A DNA stretch of 64,000 nucleotides from JADJYF01 sp965278995 (GTDB taxonomy: Bacteria > Pseudomonadota > Gammaproteobacteria > Ga0077536), in contig OZ257136.1 in assembly GCA_965278995.1 (NCBI GenBank), forward strand, positions 248,001 through 312,000. The letters run 5' to 3'. The position numbers were made by a program, and so were the translations under genes. Below are positions 8,585 through 17,076 of the stretch, piece after piece. Position 1 is the first letter of the stretch, and each line of letters opens with the position of its first letter. Below the pieces are notes generated by a model, which saw only the letters and a list, made by a program, of their open reading frames with translations, did no database searches and was not told where the DNA came from.

Positions 8585-9339
8585 TGCGCAGACTACGACA
8601 GTTCGTGCTCGGCTTGCTTGCACTCACGGTGCTGGGGCCGGGAGTCGTCGCTTTGAACGGTGAGGTCAGCATGAACGAGGATTGGCGGACGGCCAATCGC
8701 GACAGTATCGGAGTGGCGCCCGTTCCGGCGCAGACACCCGAGGCGGTTATCCAGCTGTATGCCGCGCGTGCTTTCAACTGGCGCGGCTTGTTCGCTGTGC
8801 ACACCTGGCTGGCGACCAAGGCACCGGGTGCAGATCACTATATCGTCCATCAGGTGGTCGGCTGGAATCTGCGCAATCGTGGCACGGTTGTCGCGTCGGG
8901 CCCTGATCTTCCGGACAGACAATGGTATGGCGCGACACCAGAGCTTCTTGCGGAAAAGCGTGGCGTCGACGCCGAACCGTTGATTGCGGCGATTGCCGAT
9001 GCCGTGTCGCGTTATCCTTACTCTGGCGAATACGGCTTGTGGCCAGGGCCGAACAGCAATACGTTCGTCGCCTTCGTGCTGCGCGACGTGCCAGCACTCG
9101 GCTTCGAATTGCCACCGACAGCTATCGGCAAGGATTATCTCGGTGCTGCGCGCTATCTCGCCGGTGCACCCAGCGGCACCGGCATGCAGATTTCGCTCGG
9201 TGGCGTGATCGGCGTGCTGCTGGCGCGCAAAGAGGGTCTCGAAGTGAATCTGGGTGGCGCTGTTTTTGGTCTCGATCCGTTGGGTCCGGCGCTCAAGTTG
9301 CCGGGTGTCGGGCGAATCGGGTGGAACACCTTCGATTGA
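8584..9339 (+). CDS. DUF3750 family protein, N-terminally membrane-anchored or exported
   Basis: The 251-residue protein begins MRRLRQFVLGLLALTVLGPG, a signal peptide or anchor. The body has DHYIVHQVVGWNLRNRG, YGATPELLAEKRG and YPYSGEYGLWPGPNSNTFVAFV, typical of DUF3750 proteins, whose function is unknown. The WPGPNSNTFVAF segment resembles the cysteine/histidine-peptidase-like core of such periplasmic proteins, but this is only a visual impression. The ATG at 8584 overlaps the previous stop (TGATG), making it the last coupled gene of the threonine operon before the metal-efflux genes. Confidence 0.78.
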   Translation: MRRLRQFVLGLLALTVLGPGVVALNGEVSMNEDWRTANRDSIGVAPVPAQTPEAVIQLYAARAFNWRGLFAVHTWLATKAPGADHYIVHQVVGWNLRNRGTVVASGPDLPDRQWYGATPELLAEKRGVDAEPLIAAIADAVSRYPYSGEYGLWPGPNSNTFVAFVLRDVPALGFELPPTAIGKDYLGAARYLAGAPSGTGMQISLGGVIGVLLARKEGLEVNLGGAVFGLDPLGPALKLPGVGRIGWNTFD

Positions 9340-9408
9340 CCCGCTCCATACGGGTTTGCTAGTGTCCTGCCGACTAACCCATGATTCACCCGACGATTGC
9401 CGGGCAAA

Positions 9409-9876
9409 ATGCGCATACACCGTCAACGCGTCTATTGGTTCTGCCTGCTGGCCTATCTGTGGTCGGCGACGGGCATGGGCAATGTCGCGCTGATAGCAGC
9501 ACTTGTCAGCAATCATCTGACGGCCCCGGTAGTCGTCGTCACCGGGCAGGACGACGAAGTGATCGTCCATCATGTCGGTCACCGCGATGTGCATGAACCG
9601 ACAGCGGTCGATACACAGGACAACTCGGGACGTTTGGCTGGTGAAGCCCACCACGAGCATTCCGATCATGTTTTAAAACTGGCTTCCGATACCTACGGCA
9701 AAGGTCCTGCGTTCAAGGATGACACGCTGTCGAGCGTTTTGTCCGCCAAGCTTCTCGGGGTCGCCCCACGACCCGCTGTATCCATCGCTTCCGCTTCCCG
9801 TGATTTCTTCCCGGCCCGCAGCGCAGTCCGCAATTCGACGGTTGCGTTCGTGCAGATAACCCGCCTCCGGATCTGA
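9409..9876 (+). CDS. Small histidine-rich exported protein ahead of the efflux operon
   Basis: The 155-residue protein has an N-terminal hydrophobic segment (YWFCLLAYLWSATGMGNVALI, about residues 8-28), then two histidine clusters, VHHVGHRDVH and EAHHEHSDH. No family is recognised. Similar short His-rich exported proteins often precede RND metal-efflux genes, so a periplasmic metal-binding role is a reasonable inference. ATG at 9409 is chosen; TTG at 9397 is also in frame. The 117-bp gap to the adaptor gene has no clear terminator, so cotranscription is possible. Confidence 0.6.
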   Translation: MRIHRQRVYWFCLLAYLWSATGMGNVALIAALVSNHLTAPVVVVTGQDDEVIVHHVGHRDVHEPTAVDTQDNSGRLAGEAHHEHSDHVLKLASDTYGKGPAFKDDTLSSVLSAKLLGVAPRPAVSIASASRDFFPARSAVRNSTVAFVQITRLRI

Positions 9877-9993
9877 TCCCACGCCGCGCCGCCTCGCGGT
9901 GGCGCCAGTCTGTTCAAGCAATCCGTCCGGGCCTTTACCGGGCAACCGGAACGCTGTTCAACCATTCTCATCGTGGTATTGGAGAGGGCGCTC

Positions 9994-11109
9994 ATGCCTG
10001 AGCTGAAGCCTGTTGCTGAATTCATCTGTTTTGCGTTTGCAGTATCTACGGCCGCCATGTCGGTCACGGCTGCCGAGCGAGCCAGCGAATTCCCTGTTTC
10101 GCAGGAGCAGATGCGCGCGCTCGGAATCGAGCTGATTGAAATCCAGACTGGACCGAATAGCGGTGGAGCGACATTTCCGGCGGTGGTCGTGCTACCGCCA
10201 CAAGGGCAACGCGCGGTCAGCGCACCGCTGGCAGGTCTGGTCTCGCAGGTGCTGGTCGAGGAAAACGCGGCCGTAAGCAAGGGCACGCCCGTCATGGTGC
10301 TGGCCAGCCCGGAACTGGCACAGCTGCAGCTCGCGCTCGTGCAGGCGACCAATCGAGCACGACTGGCTGCGCGGAGCCTGGCGCGTGAACGCGCTCTGCT
10401 TCATGACGGCATCATTCCCGCGCGCCGTGTACAGGAAGCAGAAGCCGCGGCCGGTGACAGCCAGGCAGGGCTTGCGCAAGCCCGGGCTGCATTACAGCTC
10501 GCCGGGATCGACGACGGCGAGATTGATGCGCTGACCAAAGGCGGGCGCATGCATAACGAGTTGATCGTCACAGCAGACATGGCGGGCGTTGTCGTCGAAA
10601 TCGCGAGTACCGCAGGGCAACGTGTCGCTGCCGCCGATCTGCTGTTACGCATTGCCGCGGTCGATCGCCTCTGGATTGATGTTCAAGTACCGAGCATGCA
10701 GGCCGCACAGTGGCCGCGTGGGACGAAACTGGTAGTCAGCGGCGGCAGTGAAGCTCGGGTACTGAGCGCCAGCGTAGTTGCCGCAGGTTCGCAGCTGGTG
10801 ACTTTGCGCGCGGAGTTGATCGGCCATAACGCAAATCTGCGCCCGGGCGAATTTGTCCAGGCGGAGTTGCCGGTCGCTGCTGATGCGTGGGAGATTCCGT
10901 TGTCGGCGCTTGCTCGCCACAACAATCAGGCCTACGTATTTGTGCGCGCGGGCGAGCACTTTATCGCTACACCCGTCATGTTGTTGTCCAACAGCGGCCA
11001 ACGCGCGAAAGTGCGCGGCGATTTGCAGCCTGGCCAGAAGATTGCCGCAGCGAGTGTCATCTCTCTCAAGGCTGCATGGCTGGGCCTTGGCGGGATGGAG
11101 GACGAGTGA
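9994..11109 (+). CDS. RND efflux periplasmic adaptor subunit (CusB/CzcB-like)
   Basis: The 371-residue membrane-fusion protein has an N-terminal hydrophobic signal, a lipoyl-like half motif QRAVSAPLAGLVSQVLVEEN (about residues 65-84), a helical hairpin (LAQLQLALVQATNRARLAARSL), a second lipoyl half (ADMAGVVVEIASTAGQRVAAAD), and a C-terminal beta-barrel (LRPGEFVQAELPV). It links the inner-membrane pump to the outer-membrane channel. The ATG at 9994 follows a GGAGAGG ribosome-binding site. The start of the RND pump gene is 1 base beyond its stop. Confidence 0.88.
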   Translation: MPELKPVAEFICFAFAVSTAAMSVTAAERASEFPVSQEQMRALGIELIEIQTGPNSGGATFPAVVVLPPQGQRAVSAPLAGLVSQVLVEENAAVSKGTPVMVLASPELAQLQLALVQATNRARLAARSLARERALLHDGIIPARRVQEAEAAAGDSQAGLAQARAALQLAGIDDGEIDALTKGGRMHNELIVTADMAGVVVEIASTAGQRVAAADLLLRIAAVDRLWIDVQVPSMQAAQWPRGTKLVVSGGSEARVLSASVVAAGSQLVTLRAELIGHNANLRPGEFVQAELPVAADAWEIPLSALARHNNQAYVFVRAGEHFIATPVMLLSNSGQRAKVRGDLQPGQKIAAASVISLKAAWLGLGGMEDE

Positions 11110-11110
11110 C

Positions 11111-14100
11111 GTGGTGACCCGCCTGGTCCAGTTCGCACTCGAGCAACGTGCGTTCATCCTGATCTTGAGCGCACTGTTGGCGGGCATCGGCTGGTATGCG
11201 TTTCGCCATCTGCCAATAGACGCGTTCCCCGACGTCGCCAGTACGCAAGTCAAAATTATCCTCAAAGCTGCCGGTATGACGCCGCAGGAAGTCGAATCCC
11301 GTGTCGCGGTACCGATAGAAACGGAAATGCTGGGTATTCCGCGGCAGAACATGCTGCGTTCGATGGTCAAGTACGGTATCGCCGACATCACGCTCACATT
11401 TGACGATGGAACGGACATCTACTGGGCTCGCCAGCAGGTGGCGGAGCGTCTGGCCGGGATCTTGGCTGACCTGCCGGAGGGGCTGGAGGGTGGCATGGCA
11501 CCGATCACGACACCGCTCGGCGAGATGTTTCAATTCACTGTTGATAATCCGGCACTGTCGCTGATGGAGCGCAAAACCCTGTTGGACTGGGTTATCCGCC
11601 CCGCACTGAGAACAGTCCCTGGCGTCGCCGATATCAATGTGCTTGGCGGCGTCACGCGTACCTATGAGGTCATCCCGGATCCGGTGCGGATGGCTGCCGC
11701 GGGTATTTCCTCGCAGGCGTTGAAAGCAAGCATTGCGGCGAACAATCGCAATGACGGGGCTGGGCGCTTGCGCGAAGGCAGTGAAGTGCTGCTGGTGCGG
11801 AGCGAAAGCAGTATTCGCAACGTCGAAGATTTACGTGCCATCGTCGTCGGAATGCACGACAGCAATCCGATCCGATTGGGCGATATCGCCGAAGTTCGCA
11901 TGGGTGAGTTGTCGCGGAATGGCGTTGTCACTGATAGCGGCAGGGCAGAAGCAGTCGAGGGTCTGGTCCTGGGACTTGCCGGCGCAAACGCCAGGCAAGT
12001 CGTTCAAGGCGTCGAGAAAAAGATCACCGAGATCCAGGCGAGCTTGCCGCAGGGCACGGTCTTGAATGTGTTTTATAACCGCGCGGCTCTGGTCGACAAG
12101 GCGGTCGGGACTGTCGCCAGAGCGCTGCTGGAGGCAATCGTATTTGTCCTGGCCTTATTGGTGGTGTTCCTCGGCAATGTGCGGGCGGCCGTCAGTGTCG
12201 CTGCGATCCTGCCGCTCGCTGCACTGGCGACGTTTATCCTCATGCATCAGGTTGGCATGTCAGCGAATCTCATGAGCCTGGGTGGACTTGCCATCGCCAT
12301 CGGTATGCTGGTCGATGGCGCGGTCGTCGTCGTGGAAAACATCGTCCAGCATCTTGCCCATGACCCAACTGCCGGCAAGCTTCCGCGGTTGCACCTGATC
12401 TATCGCGCTGTGCGGGAAGTCGCAACGCCAGTGACCTCAGGTATCGTGATCATCATCATGGTTTTTCTTCCGCTGTTGACCCTGCAGGGACTGGAAGGAA
12501 AATTCTTTGTGCCCGTCGCGTTGACTATTGTGTTCGCGTTATCTGCTTCGTTGCTTCTGTCGATGACCGCCGTACCTGTGCTGGCCTCGTTGTTGCTGAA
12601 GGAAGTCATTCATGACGACCCCTGGCTGCCGCGCCATCTGTTGAAGCTCTATGTGCCAAGCCTGGATTGGTCTTTTCGCCACCCTCGTCTGGTTGGTGGA
12701 GCAGCTGCCGCGCTGCTGGTGGTTGCTGCACTGATCTACGCGAACATAGGCAAGACTTTCATTCCGGTCATGGATGAGGGCGATATCGTGATTGGCATCG
12801 AGAAGCTGCCCTCGGTCAGCCTGGAAGAAACCGCTGCTCTGGACCTCAAAATCCAGCAGGAGATCATGCTGCGTGTACCGGAAGTGAAAGGCATTGTTGC
12901 CCGTGCCGGCTCTGATGAGATCGGGCTGGACCCCATGGGCCTCAATCAGACCGATACGTTTCTCGTGCTCAAACCTCGGAGCGAGTGGCGCATGGCCACC
13001 AAAGATGGCTTGATTGATGCGTTGCGCGAGGTACTCGATACGTTGCCCGGCATCGCCTACAGCTTTACGCAACCGATCGATATGCGCGTATCCGAAATGA
13101 TTATCGGCGTGCGCGGCGATATCGCTATCAAGGTATTCGGACCAGACCTGGCTACACTCAACCGACTGGCTGTTCAGCTGGTCGGTATCGTCGAGACCAT
13201 CCCCGGGCATCAGGATGTCTACACCGTCGTCAACGACGGTGTGCAATATTTCAGCGTTCAGATTGATCGGCTGGCGGCTGGCAATTTTGGACTTTCGGCC
13301 GAGGAAATCCAGACAGCGCTGCGCGAGCAGGTAGAGGGTGTGTCGGCAGGCACGGTCATTGAAGGGAACCGGCGCGTGCCGCTGCTTCTCCGCGGTAGCG
13401 AGAACCTGCGCACTTCGCCCGGTGATTTCGCTGCCATGCGCATTGTCACTTCAGCTGGCAACGCTGTCCCGCTCAGCGCTGTTGCGAAACTGGAGCGAAC
13501 GTCCGGTCCAGTCAAGATTGAACGCGAACAGGGCAGCCGTTACAGCGTCGTGATTGCCAACGTCACCGGCCGTGACCTGGTGAGTTTTGTCGAGGAAGCC
13601 CAGCAACGAATTGCGGCGGAGGTGACTTTGCCCGCCGGTTATCGACTCAGCTGGGGCGGGCAATTCGAGAATCAGCAGCGTGCCGCCGCACGGCTCGCTC
13701 TGGTCACGCCCGTGGCCCTGGGGCTGATTTTCGTCCTGCTGTTTTCGACTTTCCGATCAGTGAGACAGGCGGTACTCGTGCTCAGCAATATCCCGCTCGC
13801 ACTGGTGGGTGGTTTGCTCGGACTCTGGTTGACGGGCGAATACCTGTCAGTCCCGGCTTCGGTCGGCTTCATCGCCTTGCTCGGCATCGCCGTATTGAAC
13901 GGCGTAGTCATGGTCAGTTACTTCAATCAGCTCCATGCCGAGGGTGTCCCCATTGGCGAATGCGTGCGCGCCGGTGCGCATCGGCGCTTGCGTCCCATCC
14001 TCATGACCGCATCGATTACGGCTTTCGGGCTGGTGCCGCTGCTCTTCGCGAGTGGACCGGGCTCCGAAATCCAGCGACCGCTCGCGATCGTCGTGATCGG

Positions 14101-14188
14101 TGGCCTCATGACGGCGACCATCCTCACGTTGATCCTGTTACCGATGTTGTACGCACGCTTTGCATTTCCGAGGGCGCCCGATGAATGA
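11111..14188 (+). CDS. Heavy-metal RND efflux pump (CzcA/CusA family)
   Basis: The 1025-residue inner-membrane transporter has FRHLPIDAFPDVASTQVKI near the N-terminus, the family motif GMTPQEVESRVAVPIETEM, and 12 predicted membrane segments in two halves. The TM4 proton-relay segment reads GLAIAIGMLVDGAVVVVENI. It keeps the Asp and Glu of the CzcA D-D-E triad but has Ala where CzcA has the first Asp; this is the pattern of CusA-like pumps. The exported metal therefore cannot be stated firmly. GTG at 11111 (or 11114) starts the protein directly after the adaptor stop. Confidence 0.93.
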   Translation: MVTRLVQFALEQRAFILILSALLAGIGWYAFRHLPIDAFPDVASTQVKIILKAAGMTPQEVESRVAVPIETEMLGIPRQNMLRSMVKYGIADITLTFDDGTDIYWARQQVAERLAGILADLPEGLEGGMAPITTPLGEMFQFTVDNPALSLMERKTLLDWVIRPALRTVPGVADINVLGGVTRTYEVIPDPVRMAAAGISSQALKASIAANNRNDGAGRLREGSEVLLVRSESSIRNVEDLRAIVVGMHDSNPIRLGDIAEVRMGELSRNGVVTDSGRAEAVEGLVLGLAGANARQVVQGVEKKITEIQASLPQGTVLNVFYNRAALVDKAVGTVARALLEAIVFVLALLVVFLGNVRAAVSVAAILPLAALATFILMHQVGMSANLMSLGGLAIAIGMLVDGAVVVVENIVQHLAHDPTAGKLPRLHLIYRAVREVATPVTSGIVIIIMVFLPLLTLQGLEGKFFVPVALTIVFALSASLLLSMTAVPVLASLLLKEVIHDDPWLPRHLLKLYVPSLDWSFRHPRLVGGAAAALLVVAALIYANIGKTFIPVMDEGDIVIGIEKLPSVSLEETAALDLKIQQEIMLRVPEVKGIVARAGSDEIGLDPMGLNQTDTFLVLKPRSEWRMATKDGLIDALREVLDTLPGIAYSFTQPIDMRVSEMIIGVRGDIAIKVFGPDLATLNRLAVQLVGIVETIPGHQDVYTVVNDGVQYFSVQIDRLAAGNFGLSAEEIQTALREQVEGVSAGTVIEGNRRVPLLLRGSENLRTSPGDFAAMRIVTSAGNAVPLSAVAKLERTSGPVKIEREQGSRYSVVIANVTGRDLVSFVEEAQQRIAAEVTLPAGYRLSWGGQFENQQRAAARLALVTPVALGLIFVLLFSTFRSVRQAVLVLSNIPLALVGGLLGLWLTGEYLSVPASVGFIALLGIAVLNGVVMVSYFNQLHAEGVPIGECVRAGAHRRLRPILMTASITAFGLVPLLFASGPGSEIQRPLAIVVIGGLMTATILTLILLPMLYARFAFPRAPDE

Positions 14189-14483
14189 TGTATGTCTGCA
14201 TTTTCTGGCGACTCCGGAAATCGAGGAACAACTTCTCGATCAGTTACTGCTGAGTTCAGTGAGCAGCACGGTCACGAGTGTGACAGCGGCCAGCCATGGC
14301 AATCATCTGGTGGGATTGAGTTCACGGGAGCAGGTGCTTGGGCGTGGTGATGCAGTCCTGATCCAGGTGTTGCTTGACGCTGGGGACGCGCATGAACTCA
14401 TCGAAGACCTGCGTCGACGACTGCCAGGTGCCGGTATTCGCTACTGGCTGATGCCGCTGCTCGGGCAGGGCCAAATCGGATGA
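14181..14483 (+). CDS. DUF3240 family protein
   Basis: The 100-residue protein (MNDVCLHFLATPEIEEQLLD...) matches the DUF3240 pattern: a ferredoxin-like, PII-like small protein encoded directly beside CusA/CzcA pumps. Its start overlaps the end of the pump gene by 8 bases, and its stop overlaps the ATG of the channel gene, so it sits inside the translationally coupled core of the operon. No metal-ligand cluster stands out. By analogy it may modulate the pump; this is inference. Confidence 0.78.
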   Translation: MNDVCLHFLATPEIEEQLLDQLLLSSVSSTVTSVTAASHGNHLVGLSSREQVLGRGDAVLIQVLLDAGDAHELIEDLRRRLPGAGIRYWLMPLLGQGQIG

Positions 14484-15736
14484 AGCCGTTGCTGCTTATC
14501 GTCGCACTCGGATGGGCCGCGAGTAGCGCGGCGGAGTCATCCGACATCACAGTACCCGTCATTCTACCGGATCAGATTGCGGTGCTGTGGCTGGCTCGCG
14601 ACCCAACTGTACTGAGCGCGCGGAGCGAGTTGCAGGCGGCAAGGGTGGAAGCATTTCAGCTGGAAGCGTCGCCGTACGAGTGGACATCGCGTATGAGCTA
14701 CCAGGAGCGCGACTATGATCGAGGCGCCAATTCCCATGAATGGAACGTAACCCTCGAACGGCAGGTGAGGCTGCCCGCCAAGCGCAGTGCCGACGTCGCC
14801 ATGGCGGTAGCCGCACGACAGACTGCTGAGGCGCAGTTCGCGATAGCGCGGCGTCAGGCCGCCAGAGACCTGCTCGATTTGTGGTTGGATTGGTCGACCG
14901 CATGTGCAATCTCGCGGACCCTGGTGCAGCAACGCCAGTTGTTGCGCGACAACCTTCACGTTGTCGTCCAACGTGTGCGGCATGGCGATGCCGCATTGTT
15001 CGAGCAACGCCTGGCTGAGGCTGATGCCAATGACCTCGAGGGTCGTGTCAGCGCGGCCACCACCGCGGAAAATGTCGCGAAAGCAAAACTGTTGGCTCGT
15101 TTCAGCGCGGACGAACTACCGGAGGAGGTGGCTCTGCCCGAGCCAGTACCGCCGACGCACGACGCACCCTGGTGGCAGGCGCGCGTCCTTGCTGTCAGCG
15201 CGAAACTGGGCCTGGTGCAGTCCGAGCTGGCCCAGGCAGAAGCAGCGGTCAGTCGAGCGCAGGCTGAGCGAATGCCTGACCCGACTCTGGGTGTCTATGC
15301 AGCGAGTGAGGCCCGTGGTGACGAGGACATCATCGGCGGCACCATCACGATTCCGTTTCCCGGCGAGCGACGCAATCTTGAAATTCAGCGTCAACTGGCG
15401 CACGCGAATGCCGCACGTGACCGGCGTTCGGCCATTGAAATGGAAGCGCAGGGGATGGCGAATGCTGCTGTGCTGGCAGCACAAGGCAGCTATACACGCT
15501 GGCAACTCGCCAGCACCGCTGTCGCCATGCATCGGGATAACGCCGCGCTGGCGCAAAAAGCGTACGTGTTGGGCGAACAGGATCTGCAAACGCTCTTGCT
15601 CGCCCGTCGTCAGGCGCTGAATGCAGCCGAGGCCGAGAGCCAGTTCCGGGCAGATGCGATCCGAGACTATGGCGTTCTATTGCTCCACGCCGACCTGCTG
15701 TGGCGGGACGTAGCCGTGGCTGCTGAAATCCGTTGA
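14480..15736 (+). CDS. Outer-membrane efflux channel (TolC/CzcC-like)
   Basis: The 418-residue protein starts with a signal peptide (MKPLLLIVALGWAASSAAES) and has two repeats of long amphipathic helices typical of outer-membrane efflux proteins, with RMPDPTLGVYAASEARGDED and TITIPFPGERRNLEIQRQL marking the start of the second half. It completes the tripartite pump with the adaptor and RND subunits. The ATG overlaps the DUF3240 stop by 4 bases (ATGA). It ends 13 bases before the convergent rhodanese gene. Confidence 0.9.
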   Translation: MKPLLLIVALGWAASSAAESSDITVPVILPDQIAVLWLARDPTVLSARSELQAARVEAFQLEASPYEWTSRMSYQERDYDRGANSHEWNVTLERQVRLPAKRSADVAMAVAARQTAEAQFAIARRQAARDLLDLWLDWSTACAISRTLVQQRQLLRDNLHVVVQRVRHGDAALFEQRLAEADANDLEGRVSAATTAENVAKAKLLARFSADELPEEVALPEPVPPTHDAPWWQARVLAVSAKLGLVQSELAQAEAAVSRAQAERMPDPTLGVYAASEARGDEDIIGGTITIPFPGERRNLEIQRQLAHANAARDRRSAIEMEAQGMANAAVLAAQGSYTRWQLASTAVAMHRDNAALAQKAYVLGEQDLQTLLLARRQALNAAEAESQFRADAIRDYGVLLLHADLLWRDVAVAAEIR

Positions 15737-15749
15737 CCGCAGGAATCGC

Positions 15750-16184
15750 TCAGCACACCGCCTGCAGGCCTTCGTGTTGCCAGGCCAGCATGCCGCCGCG
15801 CAAGACACTGACGTTGGCGTAACCCGCTGCGTCGAGCAGTCCCGCTGCGGTCTTCGAGCGTTTGTCGGTATGACAAATCACGACTATGGGCAACACGCCG
15901 ACAGGGCCAAGCTCGGGCATTCGTTGCGTGAGTTCGGCCAGCGGGATGTTGCGGGCCTTTGGCAAGTGTCCCAGGGGGCCGATAAATTCATCCGCGCCAC
16001 GCACATCGACGATCGTCATGGCGTGTTCGCCGATGAGCCGTTCGTTCAGTGCGAGCGGCGTGATCCAATGTATTGGCGGTTGTTCGGCTGCGCGGGTACG
16101 CGTCCGGTACAGGCGCAGGAGGAGCATGGCGACAGCGAGTCCGCAGAGCACTGCACTGACGAGGCCGAAAGTACTCGCAGTCAT
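15750..16184 (-). CDS. Membrane-anchored rhodanese-domain protein
   Basis: The 144-residue protein has one N-terminal membrane helix (about residues 4-24) and a rhodanese domain from about residue 40. The active-site loop is CHTDKRS with nucleophilic Cys104, matching the Cys-x4-Arg-Ser/Thr pattern of sulfurtransferases. ITPLALNERLIGEH and LRGGMLAWQHEGLQ are conserved flanks. Its start overlaps the stop of the upstream hydroxylase gene by 4 bases. With the ArsR-rhodanese regulator next door, a role in sulfane-sulfur handling is a plausible inference. Confidence 0.88.
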   Translation of the reverse strand: MTASTFGLVSAVLCGLAVAMLLLRLYRTRTRAAEQPPIHWITPLALNERLIGEHAMTIVDVRGADEFIGPLGHLPKARNIPLAELTQRMPELGPVGVLPIVVICHTDKRSKTAAGLLDAAGYANVSVLRGGMLAWQHEGLQAVC

Positions 16185-17023
16185 ACCGCGTGCTCGCGGC
16201 GTATTGACGCCGGCTCACGAGCGGGGACGTGGAACGGCTGCAACAGCAAGCGATCGATCCGCATTTCGCGCGCATCGCGAAACTGTTCAAGCCCGATGGT
16301 CATGCCGAGGTGACCATCTGCCGGAAGTGCACAATAGGTGCCGAACAATCTGTCCCAGCATGTCAGGTTGAAACTGTAGTTGCTGTTCGTTTCCTGTGTC
16401 ATGGCGGAATGATGCACGCGATGCATGTCCGGCGTCACCAGCAACCAGCGCAGCTTGCGGTCTAGACTCGGGCCGAGACTGACATTGCCATGATTGAACA
16501 TCGAGGTCATATTGAGCAGCACTTCGAAAATGAGTACGGCCAGTACCGGTGCGCCGAGCGCCGCGACCACGCCCATCTTGAGTACCATCGAGAGTACGAT
16601 CTCTATCGGATGGAAGCGTGTACCCGTGGTGACATCGAATTCGACATCGGCGTGATGAACGCGATGCAGTCGCCACAGCAGGGGCAACGCATGGAACAGC
16701 GCATGCTGCAGATAGACGGCGAGATCGAGCACGACAATCGCGGCGGGTACGGCGAACCAGGCGGGCAGACCAAACGCATGGAACAAACCCCATTGGTGGG
16801 TCGCAGCGAGCATGGCCACACCGATAGCGGCCAGTGGGAGGACGGCCCGACCCAGCAGGGCGCCGAGCACAACGATGGCGAGATTGGCGGGCCAGCGTCG
16901 CCACCGACCGTAACGGCGCGGGCGCAGGGGCAGGCGCCACTCCCAGACTGCCATCACGGCAAAGACAGCGGCGAAGGCCGTCAGCCTGACCGCTGTCGCA
17001 TGATTCAGCAGGAATTCGCTCAT
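16181..17023 (-). CDS. Sterol desaturase / fatty acid hydroxylase family membrane protein
   Basis: The 280-residue integral membrane protein contains the histidine clusters of the di-iron fatty acid hydroxylase superfamily: H107-x3-H111 (HALFH), HRVHH at about 120-124, a FHPIE box near 138, and a late HRVHHS. Several hydrophobic helices precede and separate them. Its substrate is unknown. It is the first gene of a two-gene minus-strand operon with the rhodanese, divergent from the ArsR-rhodanese gene across a 53-bp region that holds a perfect operator-like palindrome. Confidence 0.87.
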   Translation of the reverse strand: MSEFLLNHATAVRLTAFAAVFAVMAVWEWRLPLRPRRYGRWRRWPANLAIVVLGALLGRAVLPLAAIGVAMLAATHQWGLFHAFGLPAWFAVPAAIVVLDLAVYLQHALFHALPLLWRLHRVHHADVEFDVTTGTRFHPIEIVLSMVLKMGVVAALGAPVLAVLIFEVLLNMTSMFNHGNVSLGPSLDRKLRWLLVTPDMHRVHHSAMTQETNSNYSFNLTCWDRLFGTYCALPADGHLGMTIGLEQFRDAREMRIDRLLLQPFHVPAREPASIRREHAV

Positions 17024-17030
17024 TTCAATT

Positions 17031-17058
17031 TATCATTCAATTGTTTTATTGAATGATA
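17031..17058. promoter_or_regulatory. Perfect inverted-repeat operator between the hydroxylase and ArsR-rhodanese genes
   Basis: TATCATTCAA at 17031-17040 is repeated as its exact reverse complement TTGAATGATA at 17049-17058, separated by 8 bases (TTGTTTTA). The AT-rich 28-bp site stands out in 60% GC DNA and occupies the short divergent promoter region. ArsR-family dimers typically bind imperfect 12-2-12 palindromes of this kind, and it resembles the ATTCA-N-TGAAT core described for BigR/SqrR-type sulfur-sensing regulators. It probably controls both directions. Confidence 0.75.
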
Positions 17059-17076
17059 GTCTTCACACTGCCGGCC

